Assembly (NCBI GenBank): GCA_001468855.1
Contig: LDIV01000001.1
Span: forward strand, 537,304-567,461
Source of the DNA: a candidate division TM6 bacterium UASB124
GTDB taxonomy: Bacteria > Dependentiae > Babeliae > Babeliales > RVW-14
Length of the DNA: 30,158 nucleotides
Direction of reading: 5' to 3'
Part shown: piece by piece, positions 8,340-14,092 of the stretch
How the letters are laid out: every line of letters starts with the position of its first letter
How positions within the stretch are numbered: position 1 is the first letter of the stretch
Made by a program: the position numbers and the translations under genes
The notes under the pieces: model-generated
Told to the model about the DNA's origin: nothing
Database searches by the model: none
What the model saw: only the letters and a program-made list of their open reading frames with translations

Positions 8340-9497
8340 TTGAATAAAAAGGTTGTTTTGATGTTGAATCCCTCTAGTAAGCACCTTATGTACGTAATTT
8401 ATGACGGAATTTGCAACTCTGTATTTCAAAGTCTGGTGCTCGCGCCTCTTCTTGAAATGCTTGCCAACGATTATGAGCTTGAAATAACGCTTGTTTCTTT
8501 TGAATCAAATAAGATATCGCCGGAGAGATTGATGCGGCTGATACCGGCCCATGACCGATTTCATTTTGTTTTGTTAAAAAAATTTTCTTTTATTGGCAAG
8601 GTGAGCTTGTGGTTAGGTATCTTACAGCTTTATTGGCTGTTGGGCAAACTTCCTTGTAATCGTGTTATTACCAGAGGTCCTCTTGCCGGTTGGATTGCGA
8701 TGCATGCAATAAGAAAAAGGATTCAAAAAAAAAGCAGCAAGGCACTTCCCCTTACCATACAAGCGCGAGGGTTGTGTGCCGAGGAGTATCGATATACGTA
8801 TTCACGCGATAAGACAACATTTTTGCGAGGGCTTTATTATTGTCTTATGTATAGAGAATTGCTTCTTATTGAACGTGAAACTTTTAGATATAACAATGAA
8901 TATAATTTTTTACCGACTATGGATATTGAGGCAGTAAGTCCGGCACTTAAAGAGTATCTTGTAAAAAATTTTAAAGCGTGTCCGCATAAAATTTCTATTG
9001 CTCAGCACGATCTTCCTCGAAGACTTTCATTAGATCAAATACAACAATGGCGTGTTCAAATGCGTAGGCATCTTTCAATTGCCCCTGATGCCTATGTATA
9101 TTGTTATAGTGGATCATATAAACCGTGGCAGTGCGCAGAAGAGACCATTCAATTTTTTGTGCAACAATATAGACGAGACTCAAAAAGTTTTTTGTTAATT
9201 TTTTCACAAGATAAAGATATGTTTACGCAGGAATTGGAGACGTACAAGATTCCTAAACAAAGTTATCGCGTTGCAAATATTCCTCCGCGCTATCTTCTGG
9301 AATATCTTTCTGCGGCTGATGCCGGTCTTTTATTCCGTGATGCAGATATTATTAATTGGGTATCGCGTCCAACAAAAATGCTTGAATACCAGGCGGTTGG
9401 CCTGAAAATTATTCACAACAATACTATTGCGTGGTTAGCCAATAACGAGAAGCCAAAAGAAGTTTTTAAGAATTCAATATTTCCCATAAATCTATAA
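8340..9497 (+). CDS. GT-B fold glycosyltransferase (GT4-like), acceptor unknown
   Basis: A 385-residue protein with a two-Rossmann-domain GT-B layout and no signal peptide. The N-terminal half opens with a beta-strand (KKVVLMLNPS) and a helix-rich acceptor region with basic patches, fitting a membrane-associated enzyme. The C-terminal half has the GT4-like donor-binding pattern: YSGSYKPWQ, FLLIFSQD, VANIPPRYLLEYLSAADAGL, and RPTKMLEYQAVGLKII, where the Glu of KMLEYQA corresponds to the family's conserved nucleotide-sugar-binding Glu. I chose the TTG at 8340 because it keeps the first beta-strand. The next ATG (8361) would remove it, and no strong SD precedes either. TATACT at 8315-8320 is a possible -10. 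Its 3' end overlaps convergent rsmA by 32 bases. Sugar and acceptor are unknown. Confidence 0.75.
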   Translation: MNKKVVLMLNPSSKHLMYVIYDGICNSVFQSLVLAPLLEMLANDYELEITLVSFESNKISPERLMRLIPAHDRFHFVLLKKFSFIGKVSLWLGILQLYWLLGKLPCNRVITRGPLAGWIAMHAIRKRIQKKSSKALPLTIQARGLCAEEYRYTYSRDKTTFLRGLYYCLMYRELLLIERETFRYNNEYNFLPTMDIEAVSPALKEYLVKNFKACPHKISIAQHDLPRRLSLDQIQQWRVQMRRHLSIAPDAYVYCYSGSYKPWQCAEETIQFFVQQYRRDSKSFLLIFSQDKDMFTQELETYKIPKQSYRVANIPPRYLLEYLSAADAGLLFRDADIINWVSRPTKMLEYQAVGLKIIHNNTIAWLANNEKPKEVFKNSIFPINL

Positions 9498-10236
9498 ATT
9501 GCTCAAATGACATTTGCTGAGCACGGAGCCTTAGTATTGTTTCCGGAATTTTATCAAGTGCAAAATGTGTTGTTTTTAAGTTATTGTGCAATGTTTGACG
9601 TGGTGTTCTAAAACATAATTTTAAAAAGGCCCAAAATTTTTCTTCTTGTGGAATCGGTATTAAATCAGTTTTTGGCTTGAAGTAAAGAAGGCGGGAATAG
9701 ACATTTGGAGGAGGTTCAAACGCTGCCGGTTCAATTTTTTCCATTAATTCCCATGTAAAGTGATATTGTAAAAAAAGAGATGTTGGATTGTATCCTCTGC
9801 CATGCGTAGCAACGACTTTGTGAGCAACCTCTTCCTGCACCATTACGACACCCTCATTAAACAAATGTTTATGTTTTTGAATAAGAAAAAGAATGGGAAA
9901 TGTTATTTGATAAGGAAGATTAGCTAAAATAATCCAGGGCTTTGATTTTTCTAAGGAATTAAAATCAACGTCCAAAATATTCTCATTTTTTAAGATAAAA
10001 CGAGGATCTTTGATTTTTTTCTTTAAAACCTCGATCCATTCTCGATCAATTTCATAGCCTAATAATTGTTTGCATTTAGTTTGAGATAATATGGCTTCTG
10101 TTAAAAAACCATCACCACAACCGATTTCTAATATTGAAATTTCAGGCGAAATAGCGACTTTTTCGATCATATGATCAACAATAGAATCTTTACGTAAAAA
10201 ATGTTGACCGAAGGCTTTTTTTTTATATGGATACAT
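9466..10236 (-). CDS. rsmA: 16S rRNA (A1518/A1519-N6,N6)-dimethyltransferase
   Basis: RsmA (KsgA) dimethylates two adjacent adenines in helix 45 of 16S rRNA during small-subunit maturation. The 256-residue protein shows KKAFGQHFLRK near the N-terminus, the SAM-binding motif EIGCGDGFLT at about 37-46, an acidic GYEIDREW ribose-contact segment, the catalytic motif IV NLPYQIT at about 106, and the C-terminal rRNA-binding part with EPPPNVYSRL and FRTPRQTLHNNLK. The length is slightly short but complete. The start at MYPYKKKAFGQ is placed by homology because no clear SD precedes it. It overlaps the glycosyltransferase tail-to-tail, so antisense read-through could affect either. Confidence 0.95.
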   Translation of the reverse strand: MYPYKKKAFGQHFLRKDSIVDHMIEKVAISPEISILEIGCGDGFLTEAILSQTKCKQLLGYEIDREWIEVLKKKIKDPRFILKNENILDVDFNSLEKSKPWIILANLPYQITFPILFLIQKHKHLFNEGVVMVQEEVAHKVVATHGRGYNPTSLFLQYHFTWELMEKIEPAAFEPPPNVYSRLLYFKPKTDLIPIPQEEKFWAFLKLCFRTPRQTLHNNLKTTHFALDKIPETILRLRAQQMSFEQFIDLWEILNS

Positions 10237-10330
10237 ATAAGTTAATTAAAATAATAAAGTTGAATTCTTAGTTTTTGTTTTTACTATAACATTAATATAG
10301 CGTTATGGATATTTTTGATTGTAAAATAAA

Positions 10331-11500
10331 CTAACTATTCATTTTTAACATAAAATTGATATTATCACCAATAATAAGTTTGCTATTGGCATAAAAAGTA
10401 AGATTTGGATCATTAATGGGATTTCCATCTCCTATTTCAATGGAATATGTTAGTTTAGTTGTGAAAAAATTGACATGCCCGTTAAATATCATATTTCCTT
10501 TGGTAAATGGTGGTTGAGGTGTTAAAGGTGGATAGAAAGGAACTATTTCTTGATTTTCAAAATCGACTCTACATGAATCAAAAAACAAAGTAGAACTATA
10601 ATCATCAAAAAATATTTTAGTTGTGGCGTGATTGGCAAAATAGACTAAGCTAGGATCGCAATTTCCAATTTTTATATTACAATTCGGATCAAATATTAAG
10701 CGTCCTGATTGCCTTATATGAATGTACATACCTTTAAAATCAATTATTGAATTTGGAACACCATAAAATGTCGTATCTCCATCTATATAAAAATCTGAAG
10801 CCTGCGGCCTAAAATAACCGGATATGTAAAGTTTTGTGTTATAGAAGCTTATATTGAGATATTGAGTAATAGGATATGTGTTTATATTTACATTATGTAA
10901 TACGATGTTTTTGAAAGAACAAAACCCAAAGGGAATAAACTGGGCGTCATTTTCTAGAATTAGTCTATTTCCGTTACCATTAATAGTTATAGATGTATCC
11001 CCGTAAAACGTTACTCCTTTATCTATGATAACATCATTGGTGAGGTGGATAGTTGGAACGAATCCATCTACTACTTTTGTAGAAATTGTGCCAAAATTAA
11101 ACACAGGAAGTGGAGGGTGAGGAATATTATCTCCACCACGTATCCGAACATTATTCCCCAAATAAAGATCCCAAGAAGTTGTTATGCCCCAACCACTTCC
11201 ACCTAAGATAATTCTCCCATCTATTGGTTCTGTTATATTAACAAAAGCTCCTGGAGGTGTAGGATTACTAGATTCCCATGAACACCAAATTCCATTATGT
11301 AATTTGATAGAACCCTTTAAGAATTCACTATTGGTAAGTGTTACTGTTTCATAAAAATCCAGAAATTTGCCGTATTCCGGTCTGCCAGGAGCAGTTGTAT
11401 CATAAGATGTTGCATTAATGCATGAATTAAAAAAAGATTGAAGTAATACCACAACAGCAAAAATTGAATATTTTTTATTAAAAATCTCTGAGAAACTCAT
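10331..11500 (-). CDS. Exported beta-rich orphan protein
   Basis: A 389-residue protein I do not recognise. Residues about 10-30 (YSIFAVVVLLQSFFNSCINA) form a signal peptide. The C in FNSC is not a convincing lipobox. The mature part is rich in Asn, Asp, Gly, Ile and aromatic residues, with short alternating hydrophobic strands and recurring phrases of the type 'N-x-I-I-D-K-G-V-T-F-Y-G-D', 'DGDTTFYGVPNSIIDFKG', 'GNMIFNGHVNFF' and 'NLTFYANSKLIIGDN'. This suggests a right-handed parallel beta-helix made of imperfect repeats, as in secreted or surface proteins. A good SD (AAGGGA, 5 bases before the ATG) supports the start. No catalytic motif was seen. It is transcribed away from the tmRNA. Confidence 0.7.
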   Translation of the reverse strand: MSFSEIFNKKYSIFAVVVLLQSFFNSCINATSYDTTAPGRPEYGKFLDFYETVTLTNSEFLKGSIKLHNGIWCSWESSNPTPPGAFVNITEPIDGRIILGGSGWGITTSWDLYLGNNVRIRGGDNIPHPPLPVFNFGTISTKVVDGFVPTIHLTNDVIIDKGVTFYGDTSITINGNGNRLILENDAQFIPFGFCSFKNIVLHNVNINTYPITQYLNISFYNTKLYISGYFRPQASDFYIDGDTTFYGVPNSIIDFKGMYIHIRQSGRLIFDPNCNIKIGNCDPSLVYFANHATTKIFFDDYSSTLFFDSCRVDFENQEIVPFYPPLTPQPPFTKGNMIFNGHVNFFTTKLTYSIEIGDGNPINDPNLTFYANSKLIIGDNINFMLKMNS

Positions 11501-11529
11501 ATTTCTCCCTTAATTTTTCTCTTTTTAAA

Positions 11530-11557
11530 TTGATATTTTCTTGATATTTGATATATA
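11530..11557 (+). promoter_or_regulatory. Candidate promoter for ssrA
   Basis: TTGATA (11530-11535) and TATATA (11552-11557) are 16 bases apart. They would start a precursor about 50 bases upstream of the mature tmRNA 5' end at 11617, to be trimmed by RNase P. The region is very AT-rich, so chance matches are possible. Confidence 0.35.
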
Positions 11558-11616
11558 GAAAATCTTGTTCATAATAAACATATGCATAGAAAAATGTAAA
11601 GATCTTTGAAAAATTC

Positions 11617-11987
11617 GGGGGCGTATTTGGTCTCGACGTAGTGTTTTGTAGGCTGAGCGCGTATCGAGTTTTGTTGGCAAACTCGTTAAAGAAACCGTCA
11701 TTAAATAAGTGCAAACTTCAATCATGCACAAGTTGCTGCCGTCGCTTAATTTAAGCTAGACAGCACTTCTTGTGGTGTTAACGTGTCTATCAGTTAACCC
11801 ACTCGAATTAACAAGATAGGACTTGCCGGTGAGAATTTTCCTGGGGTGTAGCCGGTTTCGTATACTCAAACGGCTCTTATGTGCAGGAGCTCTTGCCATT
11901 ACATAAGAGTATCAACAAGAGCTACATACGTAGGACTGAGCTTGTTAAGCGTTACGGACATGGGTTCGACTCCCATCGCCTCCACCA
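11617..11987 (+). ncRNA. ssrA: Transfer-messenger RNA (tmRNA), tag ANFNHAQVAAVA
   Basis: tmRNA rescues stalled ribosomes by acting first as tRNA-Ala and then as mRNA for a degradation tag. The 5' end GGGGGCG pairs over 7 bp with CGCCUCC before the discriminator A and an encoded CCA (11985-11987). The T arm ATGGG-TTCGACT-CCCAT is complete, and the 5' part carries the expected D-arm-like GGTCTCGAC. The reading frame 11711-11749 is GCA AAC TTC AAT CAT GCA CAA GTT GCT GCC GTC GCT TAA. This gives ANFNHAQVAAVA after the tRNA-borne alanine, followed by the usual TAATTTAAG context. GC-rich inverted repeats between 11750 and 11940 are consistent with pseudoknots. Two overlapping minus-strand frames here are antisense artefacts. 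The tag ends in AAVA rather than the common ALAA. Confidence 0.95.
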
Positions 11988-12087
11988 TACTTCGTTCAGG
12001 TAAGTTTTAATGAAAGAAATCTGAGCTTCGTATGGCTCGGCCATTTTCTTAAATGATTGATATTAAGAGAACGGTTGAGCGAAGGTT

Positions 12088-12111
12088 GTCCGCCGAAGCC
12101 TTGGCGAAGGC
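12088..12111 (+). repeat. Dispersed palindromic repeat, copy 1
   Basis: The sequence CCGAAGCCTTGGCGAAGG contains an AGCCTT-GGCG-AAGGCT stem-loop, in a gene-free stretch between the tmRNA and the microprotein gene. Its reverse complement matches 14005-14025 at about 17 of 21 positions. Short GC-rich palindromes like this in an AT-rich genome are typical of repetitive extragenic elements. No other feature was seen between 11988 and 12180. Confidence 0.5.
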
Positions 12112-12192
12112 TGGTCTTTCCGCTTTTAAAGATCTCATGGTGTGCAGAAATTTTTGTTGGAGCTGGGTATATTAATTAACTAAGGAGGTATT

Positions 12193-12342
12193 ATGATACC
12201 CATATATTTAAGTGAAAACAGGTTAAATACTGGTCCTATTTTTTCTCGCTTTTTATCTCTAGACGTTAACAGTAACGTCATCTTTTCTATTTCTATTCTC
12301 GAGTCGATGCATCATCGACACCATCACCATCCTTCCCATTAA
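12193..12342 (+). CDS. 49-residue microprotein with a His-rich C-terminus
   Basis: A short reading frame supported mainly by a near-perfect SD (AAGGAGG at 12182-12188) four bases before the ATG. The product starts MIPIYLSENRLNTGPIF, has a mildly hydrophobic middle (NVIFSISILES), and ends MHHRHHHHPSH, with seven histidines in the last eleven residues. Such tails bind Ni2+, Zn2+ or Co2+ in known metal-handling proteins, so a metal-binding or storage role is possible, though inferred. The gene also contains a 7-bp inverted repeat (GACGTTA/TAACGTC, 12262-12279), which might modulate its mRNA. No homolog is known to me. The length is short enough that chance cannot be excluded. It lies between the tmRNA and an IS200/IS605 copy. 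Confidence 0.5.
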   Translation: MIPIYLSENRLNTGPIFSRFLSLDVNSNVIFSISILESMHHRHHHHPSH

Positions 12343-12521
12343 TTCCCCAATTTTTTTATTCATGTTTTTTTATTTACCGTAGCATCGTGTCATACAAGAA
12401 TTGTGCGTGTTTAACGATTTAAACATGCCAGATTTTGTACGTTTATTATGAGAATTTTTGCCGTCTGTACAAACAAACGGTAACTATAAACTTAGGAGAT
12501 TTATTAGATCTGTCCAGAAAA

Positions 12522-12544
12522 CCCCATGTTTTTAAAAACTGGGG
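12522..12544 (+). repeat. IS200/IS605 left-end hairpin, copy B
   Basis: An imperfect palindrome with CCCCA/TGGGG arms and a TTTTTAAAAA core, located 72 bases before the transposase ATG. That is the usual place for the TnpA-recognised left-end hairpin. The block including flanks (12510-12555) recurs in reverse orientation at 13962-14002. Confidence 0.65.
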
Positions 12545-12616
12545 ATGAATGGGCAGTTGCGGAGCAAAAAAATAAGTTTTTTGTGTAAGAAAGAATGAAT
12601 TGGCATGCTGTGTGGC

Positions 12617-13008
12617 ATGAAAAAATATTGGACTGGTGCGCATACAAAGTACAGGTTAATGATACATACAGTTTGGTTGCCAAAGTATAGAAAAAGAGTT
12701 TTGAAGGGGGTCTTGGCCAAAAGAATAGAAGAACTGTTGAGAGAATGTGCTGATGTAAATAGATGGAATATCGAAGAATTGAATATTCAGCCAGATCATG
12801 TTCATATGGCGTTGCAATTTCGTCCCGAAATAGCAGTAGGTAAGGTAGTGCAGCTGTTTAAGGGAAAAAGCAGCAAAATAATAAGACAGGAATTCCCAGG
12901 GTTAGAAGAAGTTTACTGGGGAGATAGTTTCTGGGCAGATGGATTTTTGCAGAAACAGAAGGTTCGGTAGGTTTGGATACAATTAAGAAATATGTTAGTA
13001 GCCAATGA
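12617..13008 (+). pseudogene. tnpA: IS200/IS605-type transposase TnpA, copy B, frameshifted before the catalytic Tyr
   Basis: It starts MKKYWTGAHTKYRLM, the standard IS200-type N-terminus, so I prefer the ATG at 12617 over the one at 12605. The HUH motif PDHVHM and the KGKSSKIIRQEFPG and WGDSFWADGF segments are intact. A T-tract that has six Ts in copy A has five here (about 12943-12947), which shifts the frame so that translation ends at 12970 (...LQKQKVR). The downstream sequence still encodes the original C-terminus with IKKYVSSQ up to TGA at 13006-13008, but out of frame. The nucleophilic tyrosine is thus lost and the protein should be inactive for strand transfer. A programmed frameshift at the T-tract is a less likely alternative. 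Confidence 0.85.
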
Positions 13009-13031
13009 TAGAGTGTACATGTACGGGGATT

Positions 13032-13051
13032 CCACGGCCTTTAGGCCGTGG
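13032..13051 (+). repeat. IS200/IS605 right-end hairpin, copy B
   Basis: Identical to the hairpin at 340-359 (8-bp stem, TTTA loop) and positioned the same distance after the tnpA C-terminal codons. Copies A and B diverge right after GCGATTTCAAT, which sets the element boundary near 13060. Confidence 0.8.
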
Positions 13052-13060
13052 CGATTTCAA

Positions 13061-13311
13061 TTGATGAACCGACGTCTGCGCTTGATCCAGCAAATACCGC
13101 AATCCTTGCAACACTTTTGCAATCGCTTTGCAAGCAAGGGTTAACCGTTGTTATTTCAAGTCAAGATATGATGTTTGTGCATATGATTGCAGATTGTGTT
13201 TATCTGATGGAATCAGGTCAAATTGCAGAATCTTTTGATGTAGAGAAAGTGAAACAGTTGCCTGCAAAAAGCAAGATTCATTCGTTTTTATCTTATAAAC
13301 AAGCTGCCTAA
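13061..13311 (+). pseudogene. 3' stump of an amino-acid-type ABC transporter ATPase
   Basis: From the IS boundary the frame reads IDEPTSALDP (the end of Walker B plus the D-loop), then LTVVISSQDMMFVHMIADCVYLMESGQIAE and a short C-terminal extension, ending at TAA 13309-13311. This matches the C-terminal third of polar-amino-acid importer ATPases (GlnQ/HisP type). Walker A, the Q-loop, the signature motif and the first half of Walker B are missing, removed at the IS right end. The H-loop histidine is replaced by Gln (SSQDM), either a second degenerative change or a lineage trait. A GTG at 13048 inside the IS could start a fragment, but it would be non-functional. Confidence 0.85.
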
Positions 13312-13317
13312 AAAAAT

Positions 13318-13342
13318 AAGGAGGTTATATATGAAGTGTTAA
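13318..13342 (+). other. Orphan ribosome-binding site with a three-codon frame
   Basis: A strong SD (AAGGAGG, 13318-13324) precedes ATG AAG TGT TAA (13331-13342), seven bases after the ABC stump's stop. The same frame continues only as broken pieces. This looks like the former start of the next operon gene, now decayed, though a tiny leader peptide is possible. Confidence 0.35.
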
Positions 13343-13422
13343 GGAAATAAAATTTCAGGTAGATGGATTGTTGAGAATGTAAGAATGTAAAAATGAATGT
13401 AATTAAAAACCAAAGGAATTTT

Positions 13423-13867
13423 ATGTTTAAAATAGTAAACCGTTTAACAATAATGGTGTTTCTTCACCTGTGTTGCTAGTTCAATATTATCTGCTATGGA
13501 GCAGAAGAATGTTACATTGGACAAACTTCCTGATGAAATCATTGTTGAGATTCTGAAAACTCTTGATTCGAATACTATTGTTGCAGCGTTAGAGACGAGC
13601 AGAAAGTTTAAGAAGCTTATAAAAAATTCTCTTGAATTGGAACAGCAATACGTTTGGGGATTGGAGCAACGAGCATATTTAATGAGAAACACTTTGAGTG
13701 TTCTTGATCAAAAGATAGCAGAAAATGATATTACGCAACAGCAACGCGTTGATTTGGCAGCGCGGATAGGTTTAATACAAAAATCGTTATGTACTTTAGA
13801 TTTTGAGATTATGCAATGCCGAAAGGACATCGAATTTAAAATTGGTAGTTGTGCTTCTGATTTTTAA
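13423..13867 (+). pseudogene. F-box-like protein with a frameshifted signal peptide
   Basis: The long frame from ATG 13496 encodes 123 residues. They include an F-box-like helical motif at about 8-45 (LDKLPDEIIVEILKTL and a following SRKFKKLI), then a helical tail. F-boxes recruit substrates to eukaryotic SCF ubiquitin ligases through Skp1, and bacterial examples are usually host-directed effectors. ATG 13496 has no SD. An ATG at 13423 does (AAAGGA) and encodes MFKIVNRLTIMVF, a typical signal-peptide start, but stops at TAG 13477. Removing one base near 13462 joins this to TCVASSILSA-MEQKN in the F-box frame, rebuilding a complete signal peptide with an Ala-x-Ala-like end (ILSA). So the gene looks like an exported F-box protein inactivated by one inserted base, or else a sequencing indel. 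If intact it would be about 148 residues. Confidence 0.65.
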
Positions 13868-13872
13868 ATGAA

Positions 13873-13956
13873 GCGCGCTCTGGCTTAAAAGCCGGTGTAT
13901 CGCGCGAAATTCTTCGAAGCCAACCCTACTTCGTTCCTACGGAGCTTCGAAGGGTT
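13873..13956 (+). repeat. Cluster of intergenic inverted repeats
   Basis: Directly after the F-box stop lies a two-tier hairpin: GCGCG (13873-13877) with CGCGC (13901-13905), enclosing CTGGCTT/AAGCCGG (13880-13886 and 13889-13895). Next come two copies of the palindrome CTTCGAAG (13912-13919 and 13945-13952) with AACCCT/AGGGTT arms (13922-13927 and 13951-13956). There is no T-run, so it is more likely extragenic repeat DNA than an intrinsic terminator. Confidence 0.5.
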
Positions 13957-13961
13957 CTACT

Positions 13962-14002
13962 TGCCATTCACCCCCAGTTTTTAAAAACATGGGGTTTTTC
14001 AG
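13962..14002 (-). repeat. Solo IS200/IS605 left end in inverted orientation
   Basis: The reverse complement of this block matches the left end of copy B (12510-12555). The 23-base hairpin (13972-13994) is identical, and the flanks TGCCATTCA and GGTTTTT-CAG match with few differences. No transposase follows it, so it is a stripped relic of a third element or the product of a rearrangement. Together with the copy B left end it brackets about 1.5 kb. Confidence 0.7.
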
Positions 14003-14004
14003 CC

Positions 14005-14044
14005 GTTGCCAAGGCTTTGGCCGACAGACAGGCTGGCGAAGTAG
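14005..14044 (-). repeat. Dispersed palindromic repeat, copy 2
   Basis: The 21 bases 14005-14025 match the reverse complement of the repeat at 12088-12111 at about 17 positions. The block continues as CAGACAGGCTGGCGAAGTAG. It lies between the inverted IS left end and the mscS terminator. Confidence 0.5.
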
Positions 14045-14047
14045 AAT

Positions 14048-14083
14048 AAAAAAAAGGAGCTGTGTCAAAATACCGGCTCCTTT
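14048..14083 (-). terminator. Intrinsic terminator of the recO-like/mscS transcript
   Basis: On the minus strand, AAAGGAGC (14083-14076) pairs with GCTCCTTT (14060-14053) around a 15-base loop. It is followed at once by a run of T residues down to 14048. It begins 10 bases after the mscS stop codon, a textbook position. Confidence 0.8.
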
Positions 14084-14092
14084 GCTTGATGC

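Larger units (their letters stand above)
12510..13060 (+). mobile_element. IS200/IS605-family element, copy B (non-autonomous now)
   Basis: A short single-gene insertion sequence. The left-end hairpin is at 12522-12544 (CCCC...GGGG arms around ATGTTTTTAAAAACT), tnpA runs from 12617, and the right-end hairpin is at 13032-13051, with identity to copy A extending to about 13060. No tnpB or iscB is present, so it is IS200-like in layout. These elements move as single-stranded circles and make no target duplication, and none is seen. It abuts the 3' part of an ABC ATPase gene exactly at its Walker B codons. The 5' part of that gene is not upstream, so a deletion or rearrangement accompanied or followed insertion. 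The gap 12343-12509 is AT-rich and holds nothing I can identify. Confidence 0.8.

Noticed and set aside
11478..11731. Two overlapping minus-strand frames of 68-78 residues
   Set aside because: They run antisense through the 5' half of the tmRNA and overlap the start of another gene. The RNA structure explains the sequence.
11941..11987. A stand-alone tRNA 3' half (T arm plus CCA)
   Set aside because: Its acceptor strand pairs with 11617-11623 far upstream, so it is the tRNA-like end of the tmRNA and not a separate tRNA.
12350..12366. T-tracts after the microprotein as an intrinsic terminator
   Set aside because: There are long T runs but no convincing stem directly upstream of them.
12088..14044. 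A CRISPR array in the repeat-rich zone
   Set aside because: The repeats are few, differ in sequence and orientation, and lack regular spacing or unique spacers. No cas gene is present.
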